A stretch of DNA of 64,000 bases from Bartonella krasnovii (lineage in GTDB: Bacteria; Pseudomonadota; Alphaproteobacteria; Rhizobiales; Rhizobiaceae): positions 1,843,001 to 1,907,000 of the forward strand of contig NZ_CP031844.2 in NCBI RefSeq assembly GCF_003606345.3. Reading direction: 5' to 3'. Shown here piece by piece: positions 9,492 to 19,600 of the stretch. Both the position numbers and the translations under genes were made by a program. The notes under the pieces are model-generated. The model did not search any database. It was not told the origin of the DNA and saw only the letters and a list, made by a program, of their open reading frames with translations. Within the stretch, counting starts at the first letter, position 1; each line of letters opens with the position of its first letter.

Positions 9492-11942
9492 ATGCACCGA
9501 AGTTCTTCTCCTTATGATTCATTAGAGTCCCGAGATTCTCAAGGTTTTCGACTTGTTGAGATGTTTTTACGTCAGATTGGCGTATTTATTGGACTTGGGC
9601 TTTTGGGCTTTATTATTTTTTGTGTATTTTCTTTGGCAACGTGGAATGTTGCTGATCCCTCTTTAACCCATGCAAGTACAAATGAGGTTACAAACCTTAT
9701 GGGGTGGCTGGGGGCGGTTCTTTCAGATTCTATTATGCAGTTTTTTGGCTTAGCAAGTGTTGCTATTTTGTTGCCGCCGTTATTTTGGTCTTTTCTCTTG
9801 TTGGCACAAAAAAATATCTATAATTTGACTTTGCGCTTTTTTTTATGGTTGGTATCAACAATTTGTTTTTTAATGGCTTTTTCCCTTATGACGTCTGTTG
9901 CTTCTTTTACCTATTGGCCATTGCCTATGGGCTTGGGAGGGGTTTTAGGAGATAAAGTTTTAAGTGTTGCTTCTTCAATTTTTCCTCTTTTTCTTTCTCC
10001 ACTTTACAGGGGGCTCTTCAGCGTTGTTTTTATTTTTTTAGGTTTTTTCACTGCTGCTTTTGCTGGCAATGTGATATGGCGGCGTCAAGCAAAGAAAAGA
10101 AAAGAAAAAAACATTCCTAAAAACGAAATCGTTGATCCGGTTTTTGAGATGGAAGAAGATGTGGAATATAGCGCAGAGAATGATCGTGAGAAGCATGGTT
10201 TTTTTGCCACAACTTTTGGCGCTCTTTTACATCTTTTTTATTTTTTACAAGCGCGTTTTTTTCGTTTCTTCTGTTTCAAAAGGTGTTCTCAAAGTAAGAG
10301 ACAAGGCAAATCATTTGATCGGATTGAACCAACTTTTTTGGGTGAAAAAGAAAAGTGTGAGGAAAATCAAAATAAAGCTCATGTTTCTTCTTCTGTTAAA
10401 AGCCGTGGTTTGAAATCTTTAACAGTTTCTTCAAAGGGTGGTTTTGTTCTTCCCCTTTTAGATTACTTATCGGTTCCACCACCGTCTGCTAGGGATGCAA
10501 AACTTTCTCCTGCTGCTTTAAAAGCAAATTCTCAAGAACTTGAAGGGGTTTTGTTAGATTTTGGGGTTAAAGGAAAAATTATAGATGCTTGTCCTGGACC
10601 CGTGGTCACTTTGTATGAATTTGAACCGGCTGCTGGCATTAAGTCTTCCCGTATCATTAGTTTAGCAGATGATATTGCGCGTTCAATGCGTGCGATTTCT
10701 GCCCGTGTTGCTGTGGTTCCTGGGCGCAATGTGATTGGAATAGAGTTACCCAATGCAAAGCGGGAGATGGTTTATTTAAGGGAGATTGTGCAAGCACAGG
10801 AATTTGTTGAAAGTAAAGCCAAATTAGGGCTTGCTTTGGGCAAGACTATCGGCGGAGAAGCTGTGATTGCGGATTTAGCAAAAATGCCGCATCTCTTGGT
10901 GGCTGGTACAACAGGATCGGGAAAGTCTGTTGCTATCAATACAATGATTTTATCATTGCTTTATCGTATGACGCCTGAACAATGCCGTCTCATTATGGTG
11001 GATCCGAAAATGCTTGAACTTTCGGTTTATGATGGCATTCCCCATTTATTAACACCGGTGGTGACAGATCCTAAAAAAGCTGTGACTGCACTTAAATGGG
11101 CTGTTCGTGAAATGGAAGAACGCTACAATAAAATGTCAAAACTTGGCGTTCGCAATATCGATGGGTTTAATGCACGTCTCAAGGAGTCAGAAGGTCAAGG
11201 AGAGACAATGGTGCGTACCATTCAAGTAGGCTTTGATCATGAGACTGGTGAGCCTCTTTATGAAACGGAAACTCTTGATTTTAGTCCTATGCCCTATATT
11301 GTTGTCATTATCGATGAAATGGCTGATTTGATGATGGTCGCTGGTAAAGATATTGAAGGCGCAGTTCAACGTTTAGCACAAATGGCACGTGCTGCCGGTA
11401 TCCATGTTATTATGGCGACACAGCGTCCTTCCGTTGATGTTATTACGGGGACGATTAAAGCCAATTTTCCTACACGCATTTCTTTTTCTGTGAGTTCAAA
11501 AATCGATAGCCGAACAATTCTAGGTGAACAGGGGGCTGAGCAATTATTGGGACAAGGCGATATGCTTTTTATGATGGGAGGAGGACGTATTCAACGGGTG
11601 CATGGACCTTTTGTTGCCGATGATGAAGTGGAGCAGATTGTTGCGCATCTTAAAGCGCAAGCACGACCTGATTATTTGGAAACAATTACCCAAGAAGTTG
11701 AAGAAGATGGAGCTGATGTTTCTTCGTCTTCTCCTTCAGCAGATGATCCCTATAGTCAAGCTGTTGCTATTGTTCTTCGTGATCGTAAAGCTTCAACCTC
11801 TTATATTCAACGCCGTTTAGGTATTGGCTATAATCGTGCTGCAACATTGATTGAGAGGATGGAAGAAGAAGGTATCATTAGTCCAGCAAATCATGCAGGG
11901 AAACGAGAAATTTTAGTTCCTGCCGAAGAAGAACGCTTTTGA
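9492..11942 (+). CDS. ftsK: DNA translocase FtsK
   Basis: FtsK pumps chromosome ends through the closing septum and activates XerCD recombination at dif. The 816-residue protein has an N-terminal membrane domain with four segments (roughly residues 27-50, 75-100, 110-135 and 165-190), a short charged linker, then the motor: Walker A AGTTGSGKS (about residue 475), Walker B VVIIDEMADLMM and the ATQRPSVDVITG segment. The C-terminal gamma winged-helix domain (STSYIQRRLGIGYNRAA, then MEEEGIISPAN) reads KOPS sites. The linker is short compared with the E. coli protein, as usual in alphaproteobacteria. A decayed duplicate of its last ~55 codons lies at 13096-13290. Confidence 0.96.
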   Translation: MHRSSSPYDSLESRDSQGFRLVEMFLRQIGVFIGLGLLGFIIFCVFSLATWNVADPSLTHASTNEVTNLMGWLGAVLSDSIMQFFGLASVAILLPPLFWSFLLLAQKNIYNLTLRFFLWLVSTICFLMAFSLMTSVASFTYWPLPMGLGGVLGDKVLSVASSIFPLFLSPLYRGLFSVVFIFLGFFTAAFAGNVIWRRQAKKRKEKNIPKNEIVDPVFEMEEDVEYSAENDREKHGFFATTFGALLHLFYFLQARFFRFFCFKRCSQSKRQGKSFDRIEPTFLGEKEKCEENQNKAHVSSSVKSRGLKSLTVSSKGGFVLPLLDYLSVPPPSARDAKLSPAALKANSQELEGVLLDFGVKGKIIDACPGPVVTLYEFEPAAGIKSSRIISLADDIARSMRAISARVAVVPGRNVIGIELPNAKREMVYLREIVQAQEFVESKAKLGLALGKTIGGEAVIADLAKMPHLLVAGTTGSGKSVAINTMILSLLYRMTPEQCRLIMVDPKMLELSVYDGIPHLLTPVVTDPKKAVTALKWAVREMEERYNKMSKLGVRNIDGFNARLKESEGQGETMVRTIQVGFDHETGEPLYETETLDFSPMPYIVVIIDEMADLMMVAGKDIEGAVQRLAQMARAAGIHVIMATQRPSVDVITGTIKANFPTRISFSVSSKIDSRTILGEQGAEQLLGQGDMLFMMGGGRIQRVHGPFVADDEVEQIVAHLKAQARPDYLETITQEVEEDGADVSSSSPSADDPYSQAVAIVLRDRKASTSYIQRRLGIGYNRAATLIERMEEEGIISPANHAGKREILVPAEEERF

Positions 11943-13095
11943 AAAACCTTTATAATCGTTGCTTATTGTATCGTAGAAAGCTCGCGTCATCGTACACACA
12001 CAAGTTCTTAATTTACGATAACCCCTTGGTATTTAAGACTTTTCATAAGGGATATTCCTTATTTTATATCATTTTACTTGTACGTTAGATTTTCTTGTAA
12101 TGTGCAAGTAAATTGAATTGATTTAATATATAGAGAGTATCTTGCAATCTTCAGCGTTATGATTTCAGTTAAAAAAATGATGATTTATCATTATAACAAT
12201 ATATTGATATAAAATAGTATCGTTTGAGGTGTGGTGGTATAAAGGCATTAATGGTTTGGTATTTAAGTATTTTTGCTGTTCTTGCCGTTCAATTTCACGG
12301 CAAAATTGGTTGTGTCATGTGATTTGCCTGTCTGCTTTTAGAAAAGGGCTCGTCTGTCGAGTTTTTGTTTAAGTGAATTGTATAGGGGAGAAAAGCCAAG
12401 AGGAACTTTCTAGAATCCAAAAAGCAGATTTCGATTTCGCAAAGTGTGCTTATAGGCAGGTTTTGAGCTTTTTGTGTTTCAAACTCCAAATTGTTTACAC
12501 AGCGGATTGGTTGAGAATTTTTTATTCTTTATGGGTGTATGGTAAGTCAAAGGAGCATTTTTTCCATTGAGTCATTGAAATTTTTTTTCAGGCTCGCGAA
12601 TAATATGTTTAGAATTTAATTTCATCCGCGTATTGACCATAATTCATGCAGCTTTAGGGATTAGGGGTGAAAAAGAAGAGATTATGCATTTAGCTAATCA
12701 GCAGAAAAGTTAAGAAATAGGGATAATTTCGAAAATTCAAAAGAAAACTTATTATTTATATAATGCATTGATTTATAATAATAATCGCATTACTCATTTT
12801 GAATAAAAGATTGCAATATCGTACGATTCTTTCACTTCAAACCTGTTTGCATTGAATCAACCAAAAACTATTCACTTGCAGGTTACGAGCGGGGAGTTCT
12901 GTGTGGATAAAAACGATTAAGAAAGAACTAAAAATGTTTGTTTTGAACCATTTCAATGGCTCAAGAACTTGTCGCAACATTTTAGGGTTGGTACACGTGT
13001 GTGATGTTCTAGCTTGGAAACGATACTGAAAGAGATTGCAAGAAATTAAAGAGGGATTTTTTGTTTTTTCTGCAATCAATAATTTCTGTTGTCGA
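11943..13095. other. Intergenic region between ftsK and the ftsK-tail remnant
   Basis: No intact gene is supported over these 1153 bases. It contains a perfect 7-bp hairpin (TTGCCGT/ACGGCAA, about 12283-12304) without a T-run, and dispersed repeat copy 2. Because an ftsK-tail remnant sits at its right end, next to lolA, this block appears to have been placed between ftsK and its ancestral neighbour by a duplication or insertion event. Confidence 0.5.
12758..13025 (+). repeat. Degenerate dispersed repeat, copy 2
   Basis: Related to the blocks at 3505, 22128 and 48930. It starts with the same cattgatttataataat motif (12764 onward), includes ttgaatcaaccaaaaact and the gtgtggataaaaacgatt block (near 12901), and continues into a ctcaagaacttgtcgcaac segment. 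There is no open frame of note. It lies inside the putatively inverted segment yet has the same orientation as the copies outside it. Confidence 0.55.
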
Positions 13096-13290
13096 ACTGT
13101 TATTGTTGTGCTTCGTGGTGATAAAGTTTCAACTTCTTATAGTCAACGTCGTTTGGGTATTGGTTATAATTGAGCAGCGACATTGCTTGAAAAGAGGAAA
13201 GAAAGCGGCATCGTTCGTTCAGCAAATCACGAGAGAAAACGGAAAATTTTAGGCCTGTTGAGTAAGAATACTTTTAAAAATCTTTTGATA
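13096..13290 (+). pseudogene. Remnant of a duplicated ftsK 3' end
   Basis: Translated in frame, this stretch reads VIVVLRGDKVSTSYSQRRLG and then IGYN, followed by a TGA stop where FtsK has arginine, then AATLLEKRKESGIVRSANHE. This matches the FtsK gamma domain (AVAIVLRDRKASTSYIQRRL and onward) nearly residue by residue. Similarity continues past the ftsK stop codon into the first ~15 bases downstream, so the copied unit included the 3' flank. There is no start or motor domain, so it cannot encode a protein. It sits directly before lolA, ftsK's usual neighbour. Confidence 0.85.
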
Positions 13291-13397
13291 GTGTTTTCAA
13301 AAAGTATCTTTATCTTATAAAGCGGGGTATTTATTCATCATTGATGACTTAATTATAAATGATAAAGTCAATTCGATATTCTTTGGGAGCATTTTTT

Positions 13398-14009
13398 ATG
13401 AAAACGTCTTTTGTACCGCAAAAAAAAAGGGGCTTTTGTTTTGTGGGAATTCTTGTCTTTTGGTGTTTAACTTTTCCTGCTCTTTCGCAAGCATCTAATA
13501 AGATAGCAAAAGCGCAAAATATTGCCAACCACTTTGCGGCAATCAAAACAATGACAGGTGACTTTGTTCAATTTAGTCCAAAGGGGAAAATGTCTCAAGG
13601 AACATTTTATCTTGAGCGGCCGGGGAAAATTCGCTTTATTTATAAGAAAATGCCTCTACAAATTATTGCGGATGGTCAATTTGTGGGCATTAACAATCGG
13701 GCTTTAAATACTTGGAACTTTTCACAACTTTCACAAACGCCAATGAAATTTTTGTTGGATGATAAAATTGACGTATCATCTGGTCGTTTGTTGGCATTTC
13801 GTGAAGATCCAGGGGCCGTGACGATTGTTCTGCGTGATAAAACGATTGGGGCTGGGCAAATAAGAATGGTGTTTGATTCCAAAAGCTTTGCTTTACGGCA
13901 ATGGACAATTGTTGACCAACAAAACTTGGAAACGACTGTGCAGATTATGAATGTGCGGACAGGCGTTCGTTTTGTTCAGGGCATGTTTACACTTCCCTCA
14001 AAAAAATGA
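13398..14009 (+). CDS. lolA: LolA-family outer-membrane lipoprotein carrier protein
   Basis: A periplasmic protein of about 203 residues. A signal peptide (positive KKRG, then a hydrophobic run FCFVGILVFWCLTFPALSQA) is followed by a LolA-type beta-sheet domain: MTGDFVQFSPKGKMSQGTFYL, then PGKIRFIYKKMPLQIIADGQ. LolA carries lipoproteins from the LolCDE transporter to the outer membrane. I chose ATG 13398 because GGGAG lies 8 bases upstream and the signal peptide then starts normally; an in-frame ATG at 13359 would add 13 residues. The ftsK-lolA-xth order is usual in the Rhizobiales. Assignment as LolA rather than a generic LolA-like protein is likely. Confidence 0.85.
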   Translation: MKTSFVPQKKRGFCFVGILVFWCLTFPALSQASNKIAKAQNIANHFAAIKTMTGDFVQFSPKGKMSQGTFYLERPGKIRFIYKKMPLQIIADGQFVGINNRALNTWNFSQLSQTPMKFLLDDKIDVSSGRLLAFREDPGAVTIVLRDKTIGAGQIRMVFDSKSFALRQWTIVDQQNLETTVQIMNVRTGVRFVQGMFTLPSKK

Positions 14010-14043
14010 AACAATAGTGTTATGTCATTGGGATTAAAAACAG

Positions 14044-14853
14044 ATGTTCTTTCGTATTGCGACTTGGAATATTAACTCTATTCGTTTGCGCCTTGCACAG
14101 GTTTTTCAATATTTGAAATTCTTTCCGGCCGATATTTTGTGTCTCCAGGAAACAAAATGTCCCGATGCTTTATTTCCAGTGGAGGCTTTTGAAGCAGCAG
14201 GATATAAGCATATCGCACTGAGCGGTCAAAAATCGTATAATGGGGTGGCGATTGTTTCTCGTTTGCCTTTTAAAAAGGTAGAAAAGCGTTTCTTTTGTCA
14301 AAATAAAGATTGTCGCTATATCTCAGTGATTGTGGAAACCCATGGTAAATTGATGCGGATTCATAATTTTTATGTCCCTGCTGGAGGCGATATCCCTGAT
14401 GCTGAGGTGAATGAAAAATTTCGTTATAAGCTTGATTTTTTAGAAGAAATGTCTTTTATTCGTGCTGATCAAGAAGAAGAAATGTCTTCTCTTTTGCTGG
14501 GCGATTTGAATATTGCTCCTTTAGCAGAGGATGTTTGGTCTCATCAGCAATTGTTGAAGGTTGTAAGCCATACCCCCATTGAAACCGAGCGTTTACAAAA
14601 TTTGTGTTGTCAGGGCGGATGGGTTGATCTCATGCGGTTGCATATCCCTGTTCCCACTAAACTTTATACATGGTGGAGTTATCGTGCTCGCAATTGGGCG
14701 TTGACCGATTATGGGCGCCGGCTTGATCATATTTGGTCGTCTCCAGATTTAGCGCCTTTTGTGGCGGACCTTTCGACTTTTCGTGATGCGCGCGGATGGG
14801 ACCGTCCTTCCGATCATATTCCTGTGCAAACAGTATTTGATTTTTCACGTTAA
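14044..14853 (+). CDS. xth: Exodeoxyribonuclease III
   Basis: A 269-residue member of the exonuclease III/AP endonuclease family, which repairs abasic sites and trims 3' blocks. Family motifs are clear: ATWNINSIRLRL near the N-terminus, the metal-binding LQETKCPD, SYNGVAIVSR, LLGDLNIAP, and the C-terminal RLDHIWSS and SDHIPV with the catalytic Asp-His pair. It begins 34 bases after lolA and may share its transcript. Confidence 0.95.
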   Translation: MFFRIATWNINSIRLRLAQVFQYLKFFPADILCLQETKCPDALFPVEAFEAAGYKHIALSGQKSYNGVAIVSRLPFKKVEKRFFCQNKDCRYISVIVETHGKLMRIHNFYVPAGGDIPDAEVNEKFRYKLDFLEEMSFIRADQEEEMSSLLLGDLNIAPLAEDVWSHQQLLKVVSHTPIETERLQNLCCQGGWVDLMRLHIPVPTKLYTWWSYRARNWALTDYGRRLDHIWSSPDLAPFVADLSTFRDARGWDRPSDHIPVQTVFDFSR

Positions 14854-14921
14854 TTTTGAAATAACAAGGTAAATAAAGTATTAATATTACATAATGATTC
14901 TGAAAGAATGCGGGAGACTAG

Positions 14922-16400
14922 ATGCATATCAAAAATCTCAAAAGGGGCGCTTCTCGTGGATTACTTTCTAGTATCTTACTTTGTTTTCTTTTATCAGGAT
15001 GTATGGTTGGTCCGAATTATCATAAGACATTTTTCTCTGTTCCCTCTAAGTGGGGACAGCGGTCTGCGCAGATATCTCAGCATTCAATTTCCCTTGCTGG
15101 GTGGTGGCGACAGTTAAATGATCCGGTTTTAAATGCGTTAATGGATGAGGCAATTGCTGGAAATAATGATATTGCGATTGCCAAAGCTCGGGTTCGTGAA
15201 GCACGTGCGAGTTTAGGGCAAGCGGTGGGATCTTTGTTGCCAAGTGTGTCAAATACGATTTCAGGAACGCGTAGCGGCTCTGGACAATCTGATACGTTGA
15301 GCCAATATCGTAGTGGATTTGATGCAAGTTGGGAGCTCGATTTTTTTGGAGGGCATAAGCGAGGCGTTGAAGCGGCGCGTTATGGTCTTGAAGCTTCGGT
15401 AGAAGATATGCGTGCGACGATGGTCGTATTGTTAGGAGATGTAGCAACAAATTACGTTCAAATGCGTGGTTGGCAACAAAAATTATTGATTGTGCGGAAA
15501 ATTGCTGCAACGCAGCGCAAAACATATGAATTGATGCAGGCAAAATTAACAGTGGGTGATGTTTCTGAGCTCGACGTTTCAAACGCAAAAGCCCAAATGT
15601 CCAATACAGAAGCCGATATCGCTCAGATGGAAGCAAGTCTGGAAATGAGTATGCATCGCCTTTCCGTCTTAACCGGTCATGTGCCTACGGCTTTGAATGA
15701 CCTTTTACAAAAAAATGCCAAACACGTGAAAATTCCACAACCACAATGGCCAATACCAGCAGGAATTCCGGCTGATATTTTATTGTCACGTCCCGATTTA
15801 CGGCGGGCAGAGCGCCAATATGCACAAGCAACAGCACGCATTGGTCAACGTGAGGCAGAACGTTATCCCTCACTTACATTAACGGGAAATATTTCAACAG
15901 CAGCAACAGCAATAGACCAATTATGGAAAAGTTCAACTATTGGTTGGTCTTTTGGACCTGGTCTTCGTTTTCCCTTCTTTAATGGAGGACAGATTGTTGC
16001 CTCTGTTGCGATGGCGCGGGCGCAGCGTGATCAGGCTTTTATTACTTATCGCTCTGCTGTATTAAGGGCTTTAGAAGATGTTGAAAATGCGCTCGTGAGA
16101 TTAACAAAGGAACATCAGCGCCTTAACAAGCTTATCGTTGCAAATAAAGCTTTTCTGCATTCTTTACAACTGTCACAAAGTCTCTTTGAAAATGGCAACA
16201 CCAGTTTTCTTGAATTATTAAATGCTGATCGTTCTTATTATTCTGCGCAAATGGCACTTAAAGATAGCCGCATTGCTTTAGCTACCCAATATATTGCTCT
16301 GATGAAAGCATTGGGGGGTGGATGGGATGGTGTCGTTGATGTGTCACGTCCGGAAATCGTTGATGGTGTTTCCCATTCATTTGCAAAGGTAGGCCAATGA
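14922..16400 (+). CDS. Outer-membrane efflux lipoprotein of the TolC/NodT family
   Basis: A 492-residue outer-membrane channel component. The N-terminus is a lipoprotein signal with lipobox LSGC (Cys about residue 27) followed by MVGPNY, the signature start of NodT/OprM-type channels. Two repeats of the OEP domain follow, with long helices (for example VREARASLGQAVGSLLPSVS and the LSRPDLRRAERQYAQATARI region). Its stop overlaps the start of the adaptor gene (ATGA), so the three genes to 19600 form one operon encoding a tripartite MacAB-type exporter. Substrate unknown. Confidence 0.9.
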   Translation: MHIKNLKRGASRGLLSSILLCFLLSGCMVGPNYHKTFFSVPSKWGQRSAQISQHSISLAGWWRQLNDPVLNALMDEAIAGNNDIAIAKARVREARASLGQAVGSLLPSVSNTISGTRSGSGQSDTLSQYRSGFDASWELDFFGGHKRGVEAARYGLEASVEDMRATMVVLLGDVATNYVQMRGWQQKLLIVRKIAATQRKTYELMQAKLTVGDVSELDVSNAKAQMSNTEADIAQMEASLEMSMHRLSVLTGHVPTALNDLLQKNAKHVKIPQPQWPIPAGIPADILLSRPDLRRAERQYAQATARIGQREAERYPSLTLTGNISTAATAIDQLWKSSTIGWSFGPGLRFPFFNGGQIVASVAMARAQRDQAFITYRSAVLRALEDVENALVRLTKEHQRLNKLIVANKAFLHSLQLSQSLFENGNTSFLELLNADRSYYSAQMALKDSRIALATQYIALMKALGGGWDGVVDVSRPEIVDGVSHSFAKVGQ

Positions 16401-17617
16401 AAAAAAGTTTCATCAAAAATTTCATTACAAAACGCAAAAAGCTCTCATTCTTTCTGATTTCTCTCTTCATTATTATCACTTTTTTATGGTTACGCTCTGC
16501 TTTTTTTGGAACATCTACACCAACCTATATGACAGCTGTGGTGAAGCGTGGTGATATTGAGGAAAGTGTTCTGGCTTCTGGAATTGTGCGTCCTTATCGA
16601 TTGGTGGCGGTTGGGGCGCGTACTACGGGGCGGGTGGTATCTATGCGCGTTTTTCCGGGAAGTGTTGTGAAAGAGGGAGAGCTCTTGGCAGAAATTGATC
16701 CTACAGACCAAGAAAATGATCTGAAAAGAAAAAAAGCAGCCTTAGCGCATTATCATGCCAATTTAATGGAACAAGAAGCTTATCTTGCCCTTGCACAGAA
16801 AAATTTAGCGCGGCAGAAAAAAATGATCGAGTCGCGTGCAGTTTCAAAAGCTAATTTTGATGATGCCGTGACACAAGTGAAAATACGCGAAGCGCAAATT
16901 GCTCAGTTGCGTCAACAGATTGTGCAAGCTCAAATTGATGTGGAGAGTGCAGAGGTTAATCTTGGTTATACGCGAATAACTGCTCCTTCAGCGGGAACGG
17001 TTTTGGCAACAGTTGTTGAAGAAGGTCAAAATGTTAATGCTGTTCAGTCGGCACCCACAATTGTCATTTTAGGTGACTTGTCAAAGATGACAGTTAAAGC
17101 ACAAATTTCGGAAGCCGATATTCTTAAAATTCGCGCCGGGCAACCTCTTTATTTTACGGTATTGGGTAATGCAGACCGTCGTTATGAGGGAACATTAGAA
17201 AGGGTTGAACCAGCTCCTGAATCCATTCGTGCTGATGTGAGTATTAACCCTGGTTTAGGCGGTAGCTCTTTCCCATCGTCGGCAATTTATTATAATGGGA
17301 TTGTGCATGTTGATAATAAAGACAACTTTTTGCGAACTTATATGACTGCTCAAGTGCATATTATTTTAGGACGTGCTCAGAATGTTTTGCTGGTTCCAAG
17401 TGATGCTTTGCGTGATGAAACAAAAGAAGGAAAAGCATGGGTTTCAGTGTTGGTGAGGGAAAATAAAGTAGTGGCAAAACAGGTGACTGTAGGGCTTAAT
17501 AACAAAGTGATGGCAGAGATTGCTTCAGGGCTTGATGAGGGGGATGTGGTTATTACTGGTTCGCGCGATGGTGTGATGCCAGAAATCCCAGATGAACACA
17601 GCGAAGATGAGAATTAA
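16397..17617 (+). CDS. macA: Periplasmic adaptor subunit of a MacAB-type efflux pump
   Basis: A 406-residue membrane-fusion protein. It has an N-terminal anchor (LSFFLISLFIIITFLWLRSA), a biotinyl-lipoyl-like half (VKRGDIEESVLASGIVRPYR), a helical hairpin of about 90 residues rich in Gln and Ala (roughly 120-190), the second lipoyl half (ITAPSAGTVLATVVEEGQNV) and beta-barrel and membrane-proximal domains. It links the inner-membrane transporter to the outer-membrane channel. It overlaps the upstream gene by 4 bases and is followed 3 bases later by the ABC transporter gene. Confidence 0.9.
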   Translation: MKKSFIKNFITKRKKLSFFLISLFIIITFLWLRSAFFGTSTPTYMTAVVKRGDIEESVLASGIVRPYRLVAVGARTTGRVVSMRVFPGSVVKEGELLAEIDPTDQENDLKRKKAALAHYHANLMEQEAYLALAQKNLARQKKMIESRAVSKANFDDAVTQVKIREAQIAQLRQQIVQAQIDVESAEVNLGYTRITAPSAGTVLATVVEEGQNVNAVQSAPTIVILGDLSKMTVKAQISEADILKIRAGQPLYFTVLGNADRRYEGTLERVEPAPESIRADVSINPGLGGSSFPSSAIYYNGIVHVDNKDNFLRTYMTAQVHIILGRAQNVLLVPSDALRDETKEGKAWVSVLVRENKVVAKQVTVGLNNKVMAEIASGLDEGDVVITGSRDGVMPEIPDEHSEDEN

Positions 17618-17620
17618 GTC

Positions 17621-19600
17621 ATGAAAGCAGAAAAAGCAGAGGCTGTTTTCGTTTTAGAAAATATTGTGCGCACATTTCCTGCGGGTGAAACATCTGTTAC
17701 TGTTTTAAAGGATATCAATTTGACCATTAAGCGTGGGGAAATGGTAGCAATTGTGGGGGCTTCTGGTTCTGGAAAGTCCACATTGATGAATATTTTGGGC
17801 TGTCTTGATCGACCAAGTTCTGGTCGTTATTGGATTTCAGGAAAAGAAACAGCTTCTCTTTCTGCTGATGAATTATCAGCCTTACGGCGTAATCATTTTG
17901 GATTTATTTTTCAGCGCTATCACTTATTGAATGAATTAACCGCCCTTGGCAATGTTGAAATTCCAGCGATTTATGCAGGTTGTGCACCGGATATGAGAAA
18001 AAAGCGTGCAGAAGAACTTTTAACACGCTTAGGTATGGGAGAGAGAATTAATCATCGTCCCAATCAACTTTCAGGGGGGCAACAACAACGAGTATCTATT
18101 GCGCGCGCATTGATGAATAATGCGGAGGTTATTCTTGCTGATGAACCAACCGGAGCACTGGACAAACACAGTGGGCAAGAAGTTTTGCGTATTTTGGATG
18201 AGCTTCATCAAGAAGGGCGCACCATTATTATTGTAACGCATGATATGCAGGTGGCTAAAAGAGCAGATCGTATTATTGAAATCAGTGATGGAGAAATTAT
18301 TGCTGATAAGCTCTCAAAAGGTGTAAAAACAAGAGCTCAGTCCCTTCAGGAGCAAGAAAATCTAAAAGAGCAAAAAACACTGGGTTTTTTTCGTTCTTTT
18401 ATTGAACGTTTTCGTGAAGCATTTGTCATGGCATTGTTGGCTATGAATGCACATCGTATGCGAACTTTTTTAACAATGCTTGGGGTGATTATCGGTATTG
18501 GGGCGATTATTGCCATGGTTGCTTTGGGAAATGGTACGCGGGAAAAAATTATGGAAAATTTTAAGAGTTTGGGCTCTAACACATTAACAATTTTGCCTGG
18601 AAAAAGCCTCTCTGATCCACAAGCAGAGAAAATAACCAGTCTGGTGGAGGCGGATGCAGAAGCTCTTTCTAAATTACCTTATATTGCTGGTGTAACACCT
18701 CAGATTTCAGCAAGTTCTATGGTTCGTTTTGGTGGGATTGAAGTTAATGCTATCATTGCTGGGGTAGGAGAACAATATTTTCAAACACAGGGACTTAAAG
18801 CTGTTCAAGGGCAGTTGTTTGATCAAAAAAGTGTGCATGAGCGGGCGGTTGATCTTGTTATCGAAAAGGAAGCACTTTCGGTGCTTTTCCCTCATAGTCA
18901 TGGGAGTCCCATAGGGAAAATTGTTCATTTGGGTAATGTTCCTGCGCGCATTATTGGTGTGGTAGATCCACAACATATGGGAGGAGGGACCTCAAATACG
19001 TTGCAGGTTTATTTGCCTTATACAACCTTACAAACGCGTTTTCTTGGTACAACTCAAGTTCGGGCCATTACTGTGAAGATCGCCGATCATGTTGATTCAA
19101 ATTTAGCCGAGAATATGGTGAAGCGTTTCCTTATTATGCGTCATGGTGGGGAAGATTTTTTCATTAGAAATTCTCAGCTCTTTCGTGATCGTATCACAGA
19201 AAGTACACAGATTTTAACGCTTTTGGTATCTTCTATTGCTGCTATTTCATTGATTGTAGGGGGGATTGGGGTGATGAATATCATGTTGGTCACTGTTTCG
19301 GAGAGGATCAATGAAATTGGGGTGCGTATGGCTGTTGGCGCACGTCAAAGTGATATCTTGCAGCAATTTCTCATTGAAGCAATTTTGGTTTGTGTCATTG
19401 GTGGTGGATTGGGAGTCCTCTTTGGGCTTTCTATCGGTGGTTTGTTTTTGCTCTTTAAAGCGCCTATTCACCTCGTCTATACGATGGATTCGATCATTAT
19501 ATCTCTTACTTTTTCCACCCTCATCGGGATATGTTTTGGCTTTTCTCCAGCGCGACAAGCTTCACGGCTTGATCCTGTTGTTGCTCTCTCACGAGATTAA
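17621..19600 (+). CDS. macB: MacB-type ABC transporter, fused ATPase and permease
   Basis: A 659-residue protein with an N-terminal nucleotide-binding domain: Walker [11 protein letters not shown] (about residues 44-53), signature LSGGQQQR, Walker [10 protein letters not shown], and a switch histidine in IIVTHD. It continues into a MacB permease with one membrane helix (about 275-297), a large periplasmic domain, and three more helices at the C-terminus (about 530-650). In this family the pump moves substrates such as peptides or toxins from the periplasm across the outer membrane by mechanotransmission. The full-length fusion and neighbouring adaptor and channel genes make the call firm; substrate unknown. 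Confidence 0.93.
   Translation: MKAEKAEAVFVLENIVRTFPAGETSVTVLKDINLTIKRGEMVAIVGASGSGKSTLMNILGCLDRPSSGRYWISGKETASLSADELSALRRNHFGFIFQRYHLLNELTALGNVEIPAIYAGCAPDMRKKRAEELLTRLGMGERINHRPNQLSGGQQQRVSIARALMNNAEVILADEPTGALDKHSGQEVLRILDELHQEGRTIIIVTHDMQVAKRADRIIEISDGEIIADKLSKGVKTRAQSLQEQENLKEQKTLGFFRSFIERFREAFVMALLAMNAHRMRTFLTMLGVIIGIGAIIAMVALGNGTREKIMENFKSLGSNTLTILPGKSLSDPQAEKITSLVEADAEALSKLPYIAGVTPQISASSMVRFGGIEVNAIIAGVGEQYFQTQGLKAVQGQLFDQKSVHERAVDLVIEKEALSVLFPHSHGSPIGKIVHLGNVPARIIGVVDPQHMGGGTSNTLQVYLPYTTLQTRFLGTTQVRAITVKIADHVDSNLAENMVKRFLIMRHGGEDFFIRNSQLFRDRITESTQILTLLVSSIAAISLIVGGIGVMNIMLVTVSERINEIGVRMAVGARQSDILQQFLIEAILVCVIGGGLGVLFGLSIGGLFLLFKAPIHLVYTMDSIIISLTFSTLIGICFGFSPARQASRLDPVVALSRD

Noticed and set aside
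12373..13252. Small frames in the ftsK-lolA gap
   Set aside because: They cover repeat copy 2 and the ftsK-tail relic in mixed frames; the relic is explained as a pseudogene instead.
15046..15636. 196-codon minus-strand frame
   Set aside because: Fully antisense to the efflux channel gene, whose own frame has clear family motifs.
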